A stretch of DNA of 64,000 bases from Actinocatenispora rupis (lineage in GTDB: Bacteria; Actinomycetota; Actinomycetes; Mycobacteriales; Micromonosporaceae). Shown in pieces: positions 58,001 through 64,000 of this stretch. How positions within the stretch are numbered: position 1 is the first letter of the stretch; the number at the start of each line of letters is the position of its first letter. Below the pieces are notes generated by a model. That model worked only from the letters and a program-made list of their open reading frames with translations, did no database searches and was not told the DNA's origin. The stretch lies in NCBI RefSeq assembly GCF_016861975.1, contig NZ_BOMB01000016.1:1-64000 (forward strand), written 5' to 3'. Both the position numbers and the translations under genes were made by a program.

Positions 58001-59001
58001 GGTTCGACCCGTACGCGCAGAACCGTGCCGTCCGGGTCCTGCCGTACGACGTGACGGGGTTGGTGCGGCCCGGGGACAACGAGCTGACCGTGGAGTTCGC
58101 GGACACCGGGACGCCCGCCCTGTGGGTCGACGGCGCGGTGGTGACCGCGACCGGCACCGTACCGGTGGTGTCCGGTCCGAAGTGGACGGACGACACCGTA
58201 CGGCTGCGCCGCGAACAGTGGCTCGACCCGCGCTGGGCCTGCCGTACGCCGCGGCCGCATCCGCTGCCGGGGGCCGCCTGGCTGGATCCCGCGGTCGACG
58301 ACGGCAGCGTGCTGCCCGTCGTACCGCTGCCGGACGGGACGCCTCCCGGCGTGCAGTGGTTCCGGTACGATCTGCCGCCCGGCGCCACAGCCATGCGGGT
58401 ACCGGTCGCCGGTGCCGCATCGGTGTGGTGGGACCGCGCCGAGCCACCCGCCACCGGCGACGGAGAAACCGTTGCTACGCAACCGGTTCCGGTACCGCCG
58501 GGCGCGCGTAGCTGCCTGCTCGCGGTGACCCCGGCCGACGGGCGACGCGGCGGCGCGGTGTTCACCGGGCCGGTGGAGTACGAGACGGGGACGGGGCGGA
58601 TCGGGCTCGGTGACTGGTCCGAGCACGGGCTGTCCGGCTTCTCCGGCACCGTCCACTATGCACAGACGATCGACGCGCCGGCCGTACCCGGTCCGGTGTG
58701 GCTCGACCTCGGCGCCGTCCGCGGCACCGCCGAGGTACGGATCAACGGCAGGCCGGTGGGCGAGCTGCTCTGGTCGCCGTACCGGATCCGGGTCGACGGG
58801 TGCCTCCGGCCCGGACCGAACGACCTGCGGGTGACGGTCCGCAACACCCTCGCGCCGTACCTGGCGGACGCGTCGCCCACCCCCGGGGTCTTCGCCGGCC
58901 AGTGCCGATCGGGTCTGTACGGCCCGGTCCGGCTGCTCGGCGGCCCCGGCACCTCCCACGACGCCGGTGACGGCCGGACCCAAGGAGACGCGGATGACTG
59001 A
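55087..59001 (+). CDS. GH106-family alpha-L-rhamnosidase-like protein
   Basis: A 1304-residue protein. The N-terminal catalytic part opens with YGPVPIWWWSGDRLDVERLC and continues with LRRLADGGVRAAVVLNLAPS and FRLWFYDQLGFSGANFQAEL, the pattern of GH106 rhamnosidases. The C-terminal third contains beta-sandwich domains with repeated RLNG strands (IRLNGTVLPPAG, IRLNGADLGRQG, RINGRPVGELLW). No signal peptide is visible, so it should act in the cytoplasm on imported rhamnosides. The ATG follows GGGAG. The stop overlaps the transporter gene by eight bases. Confidence 0.85.
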   Translation: MTWVHAAERAFAEPDPAYGPVPIWWWSGDRLDVERLCDQLRRLADGGVRAAVVLNLAPSGPLHGSLADDPPFLSAAWWEIFRAVCAEADRIGFRLWFYDQLGFSGANFQAELASARPGYAGWDLRRVVARGSGPLRVTCPPDGTPVAAALVHAEGAVEVPVVDGSACTATEADGTLVLAYTVRRGFDYHHPEACAALRDRVHGAFERNAGEWLGSVLVGSFQDELPAMPTWSARFADEFARRRGYPLTGVALAALWCDTGAGGERVRYDYHRTRAELAEEAFFRPLYEWHERHGMRCGYDQQHPARVGEPVGSTELYADYPGAGRWYAVPGCDHMGDAKVHSGLSHAYARSGAWLEGFHSSGWGGTLEETLDWLLPWLRAGVTLYDPHAVYYATRAGWWEWAPPSTCWRQPYWPQYRRFAEVVARLCGVLSAGVHECDVAVLYPTVSVQAGLALDGTLAAADDAQREYLALNGSMSWLRETPGVLAAAGVDYDVIDDTAVRTGRVADGALRVAAEEYRTVLVPGCAWLSDDTAGALAALSAAGGVVRCVGRAPTGALPTGGAGWEAFAAALADGTIPVVDAADLDLTPLVQTPEPVLVRRFGGDRVVLVTAHDAETGTAQPMHGEWVFFDAHTFFDFDRYWREMAERGYDFRPLVPGRVTTLRVPRDWGTYAEVWDPTTGARHRVSVRADGTVHVPLRYGPAVFVVFRAEPGETDPEPDDPATVLATLPDDWSARVECTLDNTWGDLGPGTAPVPVQTWRFEHRTGDGWVPVVATFGRYAQVAGPCATADELPTAGWRDWEYSLSRGVAHDPLHRETLGPKGYVPEEFVHVDGSAGDWVAVRTGFRLGADDLADLHLAAGAPGHREIRLNGTVLPPAGDGYLTVQPVSARSGYNTLEVRIRSDVDGPVRCWWALTRQPERLVRPEWLTGAGPLRVTHRFRLDGPATAGEVQIGTEGAATIRLNGADLGRQGGFDPYAQNRAVRVLPYDVTGLVRPGDNELTVEFADTGTPALWVDGAVVTATGTVPVVSGPKWTDDTVRLRREQWLDPRWACRTPRPHPLPGAAWLDPAVDDGSVLPVVPLPDGTPPGVQWFRYDLPPGATAMRVPVAGAASVWWDRAEPPATGDGETVATQPVPVPPGARSCLLAVTPADGRRGGAVFTGPVEYETGTGRIGLGDWSEHGLSGFSGTVHYAQTIDAPAVPGPVWLDLGAVRGTAEVRINGRPVGELLWSPYRIRVDGCLRPGPNDLRVTVRNTLAPYLADASPTPGVFAGQCRSGLYGPVRLLGGPGTSHDAGDGRTQGDADD

Positions 59002-60361
59002 CCCGCACGTGGCTGCACCCGAGGAGGCCGACGACCGGGCGACCCGGCGCCGGCACTGGAAGTGGACCGCCGTGGCCGGCATGGCCAGCTACATCGACGC
59101 CGGCTCGATCGTCGCCGGTTCGGTCGGGCTCGCGCTGTGGAGCAAGAAGTTCGGGCTGACCGACAGTACGGTCGGGTTGCTGGGCGCGTTCAGTTCCAAC
59201 GCGATCTCGGCCGGCGTGGGCGCGCTGATCGGTGGCTGGATCTGCGACCGGTTCGGCCGCAAGAAGATCTACACCTGGGACCTGCTGCTCTACGCGTTCG
59301 GCATCCTGTGGCTGATCTGTTCGGTGAACTCGTGGATGCTGTTCGTCGGCTACATCCTGTGCGGCCTGGCGGTCGGCGCGGACGTGCCGGCGTCGTGGAC
59401 GCTGATCACGGAGCTGGCACCGGCGAAGAACCGGGGCCGGATGGGTGGACTCGCCCAGGTGCTCTGGAACCTCGGTCCGGTGGTGACGCTGCTGCTGTCA
59501 CTTGCCTTGGCGCCCTTGGGAATGCTCGGCGTACGACTGGTCTTCGTGCACCTGCTCGTCGTGGCGCTGGTGACGTGGATACTCCGCAAGGGGGTGAGCG
59601 AATCCAGCCGCTGGAAGGAGGCCACCGCGACCGAGGCCCGGCGTACCGGGCAGGTGGCGGGCACGACGGCGGCACGGATCGCCGCGCTGTTCACCCGCCG
59701 GGGCGCGACCGCACTGCTGTTCTGCATCGGCATGTACGGCGTGTGGAACCTGTTCGCCGGTACCAACGGCTTCTACTTCCCGTACCTGCTGTCCACGTTC
59801 GGCGCGCAGAGCCAGGCGGCCAGCGTCGGGTTGCAGTGCGTCAGCTTCCTGCTCACCGTGGTCGGCACGCTCATCGTGTACATGCCGCTCAACGACCGGG
59901 TCAACCGCCGCGTCCTGCTCGGCATCAGCGTCGTGCTCCAGTTCCTCGGCATGGGACTGTTCGTGGTACTGCCACTGAACCTGCCGGTGGCGCTGGCGTA
60001 CGTGATCCTGATCGGGTTCGGGTCGGGCTTCGGGCAGCAGCACTTCTTCCAGCTGTGGTCGGGTGAGCTGTTCCCGACGATCCTGCGGTCCACCGCGCAG
60101 GGCTTCACGTTCGCCGTGGTGCGCATCGGGCTCGGCATCTGGAGCTTCTTCGTCCCGCTCATCACCCACCACGCCGGATTCCGTTACCTGGCCCTGATCC
60201 TCGTACTGCTCCAGGCGGTCAGCGGCGTGATCGGCGTCGTGTTCGGCCCGCGTACGGCGGGCAAGACGCTGGAGGAGATCGAGGTGTCCCGCGGCTGGCG
60301 CAGCGCCGGCCAGTCCGGCCCGGTCACCGCGGAGCAGGTCGCCGAGGGGGGCCGCGCGTGA
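58994..60361 (+). CDS. MFS transporter, sugar-porter type
   Basis: A 455-residue permease with 12 predicted helices. The family motifs are GGWICDRFGRKK between helices 2 and 3 and the SESSRWKEA segment of the central loop. ATG 58994 follows AGGAG and overlaps the GH106 stop, so the two are co-translated. Its place between two rhamnosidases makes rhamnose or rhamno-oligosaccharides the likely substrate. Confidence 0.88.
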   Translation: MTDPHVAAPEEADDRATRRRHWKWTAVAGMASYIDAGSIVAGSVGLALWSKKFGLTDSTVGLLGAFSSNAISAGVGALIGGWICDRFGRKKIYTWDLLLYAFGILWLICSVNSWMLFVGYILCGLAVGADVPASWTLITELAPAKNRGRMGGLAQVLWNLGPVVTLLLSLALAPLGMLGVRLVFVHLLVVALVTWILRKGVSESSRWKEATATEARRTGQVAGTTAARIAALFTRRGATALLFCIGMYGVWNLFAGTNGFYFPYLLSTFGAQSQAASVGLQCVSFLLTVVGTLIVYMPLNDRVNRRVLLGISVVLQFLGMGLFVVLPLNLPVALAYVILIGFGSGFGQQHFFQLWSGELFPTILRSTAQGFTFAVVRIGLGIWSFFVPLITHHAGFRYLALILVLLQAVSGVIGVVFGPRTAGKTLEEIEVSRGWRSAGQSGPVTAEQVAEGGRA

Positions 60362-63300
60362 AGCGACGGACCGCGCTGACCGGGATCGCCGTCGGGTCGG
60401 CCGCGCTCGCGGCGGGGATCCCGGTTCCGGCCGCGGCGGCGCCGGGTGACGGCGCGCTGCGCGTGACCGGACTGCGTACCGACGGGCTGACCGACCCGCT
60501 CGGCATCGACGACACCGCGCCCCGGCTGTCCTGGTACCTGACCGACGGCGGCACCAGCGAGCGGCAGACCGGCTACCGGATCCGCGCCGCCCGTACGGAA
60601 GCGGGACTGTCCACACCGGACCTGTGGGACAGCGGGCGGGTAGCTTCGGCGGAGAATACCCAGATCCCTTACGGTGGGCCGGAACCCGGCTCGCGGGACG
60701 AGGTCTGGTGGCAGGTCCGGGCGTACGACGCGGCCGGGCGTGCGACGCCGTGGAGCGCGCCGGCCCGGTTCGAGATGGGGCTGCTCGACCCGGCGGACTG
60801 GTCCGCGCGCTGGATCACCCATCCCGACTGGCTGTCCGCGCCGAACACGGTGCCGCTGCCGCTGTTCGCCCGCCAGTTCACCGCCCGTGGCGTACGCCGG
60901 GCCCGGCTCTACGTCACCGGTGTCGGCATCTACCACGCGACGCTCAACGGCCACGACGTGACCGACGCCGTCCTGGAGCCGCCGAACACCGACTACGCCC
61001 AGCGCGTCGTGTACGCCTGCCACGACGTCACCGACCTGCTCGCCGACGGCGCCAACACCCTCGCGGTACGGCTCGGCAACGGCACGTTCAACGTGCCGGA
61101 CACGCCGGACCGGTACCGGAAGTACGTGGGGGTGCAGGGGCCGCCGAAACTGTTGGTACAGCTGGAGATCGACGGCGAACGCATCGTCTCGGACGGCGCC
61201 TGGCGCACCACGCTCGGCCCGACCACGTTCACCACCTGGTACGGCGGGGAGGACTTCGACGCGCGCCGCGACCGGGTCGGCTGGGACCGGCCGGGTGCGG
61301 ACCTGTCCGGCTGGACCGCCGCGGTGGTGACCGGCCCGCCGGCCGCCGGTACGACGCTGTCCGGCCGGATGTTCCCGCCGGTGACCCGCCAGTCCACAGT
61401 GGACACGGTGGCGATCACCCGCCCGAAGCCCGGCACGTACGTCTTCGACCTCGGCGCGAACGTGGTCGGCTGGGAGGAACTGCACGTCGCCGGCCCCGCC
61501 GGTACGACGGTGACGGTGCGGCCGGGCGAGCGGCTGAGCGCCGACGGCCTGGTCGACCAGGGCACGATGATCGCCGGCGGCGCGACCTCGCCGCCCATCA
61601 TGGACCGCTACACGCTGGCCGGGCGCGGCACCGAGGTGTGGCATCCGCGCTTCTGCTACCACGGGATGCGCTACCTGGAGGTCACCGGACTGCCGTCCGA
61701 ACCGGACCGGTCCACGGTCCGCGCGCACGTGCTGCACACCGCGAACGCGCCCGCCGGCGACCTCGCCACCTCCAGCGGGCTCGTCGACGGCGTGCACGAC
61801 CTGGTCGTCGCGTCGGTGCGCGGCAACATGTTCAGCGTGCCGACCGACTGCCCCGACCGGGAGAAGCTCGGCTGGCTGGAGGAGACCCACCTCAACTTCA
61901 CCACCCTCAGCCGGAACTTCGACATCGCGGCGTACTTCCGCCAGTTCCTGCGTACCGTCGCCGAGGCGCAGGAACCGAGCGGGCTGGTGCCGGACATCGC
62001 CCCGCAGTACGCGCACTTCAGCGGCGGCTCGCACGACGAGCCGAACTGGGGGTCGGCGATCGTGCACGCCGCGCTCGCCACCTACCGGGCGTACGGCGAC
62101 GAGCGGGTGCTCGCCGACAACTGGACCGCGATGACGCGCTATCTGGCGTACCTGACGGGAAAGGCATCGGGGAACCTGCTCGACTACGGGCTCGGCGACT
62201 GGGGCGAACTCGGCCAGAACACGCCGATCGGCGTCGCGGCGAGCTACGGGTACCTGCGGACCGCGGCGGGCGTCGCCGAGGTGGCGCGGGTGCTCGGCCA
62301 CGACCCGGCACCGTACGAGGCGCTCGCCGCGGACGTGCGCGCCGCGTTCAACGGCAGGTACGCGGACCCGGCGAACCACACGTACGCGAACGGGACGCAG
62401 GCCGCGGACGCGTTCGCGCTCGACGCCGGGGTCGTCCCGGCCGCTGAGCGGGACGCGGTGCTCGACCACCTGGTCGCCGGGATCCGGCGCTACGGCAACC
62501 ATCTGACCGTCGGCGAGATCGCTCTGCCTGCCGTCTTCCGGGTACTCGCCGCGGGCGGCCGGGACGACGTGGTGTGGGACGTGCTCGCCGCCACCGGCGA
62601 CCCGAGCTACGGCTACCAGCTCGTCAAGGGCGCCACCACGCTCACCGAGTACTGGGACGGACCCACCGCGTACGGGTCGCAGAACCACTGGATGATCGGC
62701 GCCATCGAGGACTGGTTCACCAGCCGGCTCGTCGGGCTCACCGCCGCGCCCGGCGCGGTCGGCTTCCGCGAGCTGCGGGTGGCACCGGTACCGGTCGGCG
62801 ACCTGTGGCAGGTCCGCGGCAGCTACCGCACCCCGTACGGCGAGGCGGCCGTGTCGTGGCGGTGGACCGGGCACACCCTGACCCTGTCCGTACGGGTGCC
62901 GGTCGGGGTCACCGCGACCGTCGTGCCGCCGCCCGGTACCACCGCGGTGCGCGCCCCGGACGGCGCGCAGCGCGTCGACGGCGGGTACCGGATCGGTTCG
63001 GGGGACTGGGATTTCACGGCGACGACCCGGACCGCCGCGCCCCGACCCCGGGACGTCCAGGTACTCGTCAACGCCCCGCGCGCCACGGTCCCGGTACTCG
63101 GCGACGAGCCGATCAGCGCCACGTTCGAGGTGCACAACCTCGGCGACCGTACGGTGTCGGTCACGCCGCGCGTCGCCGCGAGCGCCGGCTTCACCGCGCG
63201 GGCGTCCGCGTCCCGGCTGACGATCGGTCCACATCGGACGGTGCCGGTGACCGTGTCGCTGACCCGTACCGGTGACAGGGCCGACGGCACCGTGTCGCTC

Positions 63301-63774
63301 GCCGCGGCCGGTACCACCGGGACGGCGACGCTCGTCGGCACGGAGAACTGGGCGCGGGTTGCGACGATGGAGTCGTCCAGCGACCACAACGGATCGGCCG
63401 CGTTCTTCACCAACGACGGCAACACCGACTCCGCGTACTGGCACAACGGGGTCGGCGGGTGGAACGACGGGACGAGCAAGCAGTTCCCGGACACGCTGAC
63501 CGCGCGGTGGACGCATCCGGTGACGCTGAGCCGGGCCGTCATGTACACCCTGGACAGCGACCGGTATCCGGCGTCGGCGACCGGGCTGCGCGACTACGAC
63601 GTGCAGGTCGCCGACGGGGCCGGCTGGCGGACCGTGGCGTCGGTGCGCGGCAACACGGCCGGGCGGGTCGAGTCCCGGTTCGATCCGGTGTCGACGACCG
63701 CGCTGCGGCTGTCCATCACCGACACCAACGACCACGGGTACAGCCGGGTCGTCGAACTGGAGGCGTACGGCTGA
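60358..63774 (+). CDS. Secreted GH78 alpha-L-rhamnosidase with C-terminal CBM-like domain
   Basis: A 1138-residue enzyme. The N-terminus is a signal peptide with an Arg pair (KRRTALTGIAVGSAALAAG). It is followed by the usual GH78 beta domains (DDTAPRLSWYLTDG, WSARWITHP) and an alpha/alpha barrel with FSVPTDCPDREKLGWLEETH (Glu508/509 region, general acid area) and GATTLTEYWDG (Glu764, base area). The last 140 residues resemble an F5/8-type carbohydrate-binding module (NWARVATMESSSDHNGSAAF). It is GTGA-coupled to the MFS gene. It should release L-rhamnose from glycosides outside the cell. Confidence 0.93.
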   Translation: MKRRTALTGIAVGSAALAAGIPVPAAAAPGDGALRVTGLRTDGLTDPLGIDDTAPRLSWYLTDGGTSERQTGYRIRAARTEAGLSTPDLWDSGRVASAENTQIPYGGPEPGSRDEVWWQVRAYDAAGRATPWSAPARFEMGLLDPADWSARWITHPDWLSAPNTVPLPLFARQFTARGVRRARLYVTGVGIYHATLNGHDVTDAVLEPPNTDYAQRVVYACHDVTDLLADGANTLAVRLGNGTFNVPDTPDRYRKYVGVQGPPKLLVQLEIDGERIVSDGAWRTTLGPTTFTTWYGGEDFDARRDRVGWDRPGADLSGWTAAVVTGPPAAGTTLSGRMFPPVTRQSTVDTVAITRPKPGTYVFDLGANVVGWEELHVAGPAGTTVTVRPGERLSADGLVDQGTMIAGGATSPPIMDRYTLAGRGTEVWHPRFCYHGMRYLEVTGLPSEPDRSTVRAHVLHTANAPAGDLATSSGLVDGVHDLVVASVRGNMFSVPTDCPDREKLGWLEETHLNFTTLSRNFDIAAYFRQFLRTVAEAQEPSGLVPDIAPQYAHFSGGSHDEPNWGSAIVHAALATYRAYGDERVLADNWTAMTRYLAYLTGKASGNLLDYGLGDWGELGQNTPIGVAASYGYLRTAAGVAEVARVLGHDPAPYEALAADVRAAFNGRYADPANHTYANGTQAADAFALDAGVVPAAERDAVLDHLVAGIRRYGNHLTVGEIALPAVFRVLAAGGRDDVVWDVLAATGDPSYGYQLVKGATTLTEYWDGPTAYGSQNHWMIGAIEDWFTSRLVGLTAAPGAVGFRELRVAPVPVGDLWQVRGSYRTPYGEAAVSWRWTGHTLTLSVRVPVGVTATVVPPPGTTAVRAPDGAQRVDGGYRIGSGDWDFTATTRTAAPRPRDVQVLVNAPRATVPVLGDEPISATFEVHNLGDRTVSVTPRVAASAGFTARASASRLTIGPHRTVPVTVSLTRTGDRADGTVSLAAAGTTGTATLVGTENWARVATMESSSDHNGSAAFFTNDGNTDSAYWHNGVGGWNDGTSKQFPDTLTARWTHPVTLSRAVMYTLDSDRYPASATGLRDYDVQVADGAGWRTVASVRGNTAGRVESRFDPVSTTALRLSITDTNDHGYSRVVELEAYG

Positions 63775-63780
63775 CCGACC

Positions 63781-63805
63781 GACCCCGGCGCGCGCCGCCG
63801 GGGTC
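63781..63805. terminator. Bidirectional hairpin after the GH78 gene
   Basis: A perfect 10-bp stem (GACCCCGGCG, 63781-63790, with 63796-63805) and a 5-base loop lie between the GH78 stop and the convergent acetyltransferase, touching the latter's stop codon. There is no T-run. Confidence 0.55.
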
Positions 63806-64000
63806 AGTCCAATCGCAGCACGTATTCCCCGGTCACCTCGCCGCGGCCGTTCGCGAAGCCGGAGTCCTCGCCGACGACGCGGAAACCGTTGCGCTCCAAC
63901 ACCCGCAGCGAGCCCGGGTTGCCCTTGGCGACCCGGGCCGCGATCGGCCGGGTCGACACCTCCGCCAGCAGCAGCCCCAGCGCGGCGGTCGCCACGCCCT
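63804..64000 (-). CDS. GNAT acetyltransferase, C-terminal fragment (runs off the window)
   Basis: Only the last 65 or so residues are present. GVATAALGLLL is the end of the acetyl-CoA P-loop (Q/R-x-x-G-x-A) and VAKGNPGSLRVLERNGFRVV is the classical GNAT motif B. The open frame continues past base 64000, so the GTG at 63995 is not taken as the start. The substrate is unknown. Confidence 0.85.
   Translation of the reverse strand, partial: GVATAALGLLLAEVSTRPIAARVAKGNPGSLRVLERNGFRVVGEDSGFANGRGEVTGEYVLRLD

Noticed and set aside
54208-59082. A 1624-residue minus-strand frame covering the GH106 gene
   Set aside because: Only its last 262 residues (IclR) are protein-like; the rest is antisense to a conserved glycosidase.
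60184-63735. A 1183-residue minus-strand frame opposite GH78
   Set aside because: The composition is Arg/Gly/Pro/Val with no domain, and the plus strand encodes an intact GH78 enzyme.

Overview
The window is a very high-GC, gene-dense stretch of an actinobacterial chromosome. Gene order, codon bias (G/C in third position, many GTG starts) and the set of conserved neighbours point to the Micromonosporaceae or a close relative; the genus cannot be fixed from sequence alone. Apart from one FMN riboswitch, no rRNA, tRNA, insertion sequence, prophage or CRISPR array was found.

Region 1 (1-38,400) is a core housekeeping backbone. Its order follows the Mycobacterium tuberculosis Rv1692-Rv1713 segment: HAD phosphatase, tlyA, NAD kinase, recN, steA, steB/mctB, pyrG, NUDIX hydrolase, xerD-type recombinase, parA-like ATPase, scpA, scpB, rRNA pseudouridine synthase, cmk, der. 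Most neighbours are translationally coupled (GTGA, ATGA or TGATG overlaps). Lineage-specific additions sit in the backbone: a glycan/envelope module between steB and pyrG (MraY-like transferase, GT4 glycosyltransferase, large membrane protein), an M50-like membrane protein with a wrecked zinc site between parA and scpA, and a minus-strand block before cmk with a PLD-like membrane protein, CsaA, a methyltransferase and a five-gene Opp/Dpp-type peptide ABC importer. Several conserved proteins carry very long low-complexity extensions: an RDD/RGG-rich 450-residue N-terminus on a TPR protein, about 105 residues on ScpA and about 375 residues on ScpB.

Region 2 (38,400-50,450) is mixed. It holds a LysR regulator divergent from sdhCAB with an LTTR box between them, a MarR gene, an FMN riboswitch in front of a RibM/PnuX-type riboflavin transporter, a secreted phosphoesterase of the phospholipase C family, a divergent VOC/MarR pair around a perfect palindrome, a TetR regulator, a SigF-like sigma factor and a TerC membrane protein.

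Region 3 (50,400-63,780) is an L-rhamnoside utilisation locus. A minus-strand operon (IclR regulator, MBL-fold protein, SDR dehydrogenase, zinc alcohol dehydrogenase, L-rhamnonate dehydratase) diverges from a plus-strand operon (GH106 family protein, MFS transporter, secreted GH78 alpha-L-rhamnosidase) across a 90-bp control region with candidate operators. The set fits the non-phosphorylative L-rhamnose pathway, but no KDR aldolase or diketo-acid hydrolase is in the window, and the only lactonase candidate lacks the MBL metal ligands. A GNAT acetyltransferase runs off the right edge.

A recurring oddity is that several intergenic gaps contain short, locally distinct, degenerate tandem repeats that begin at or inside the 3' end of the preceding gene (3751, 8871, 12070, about 43,000 and 47,412).
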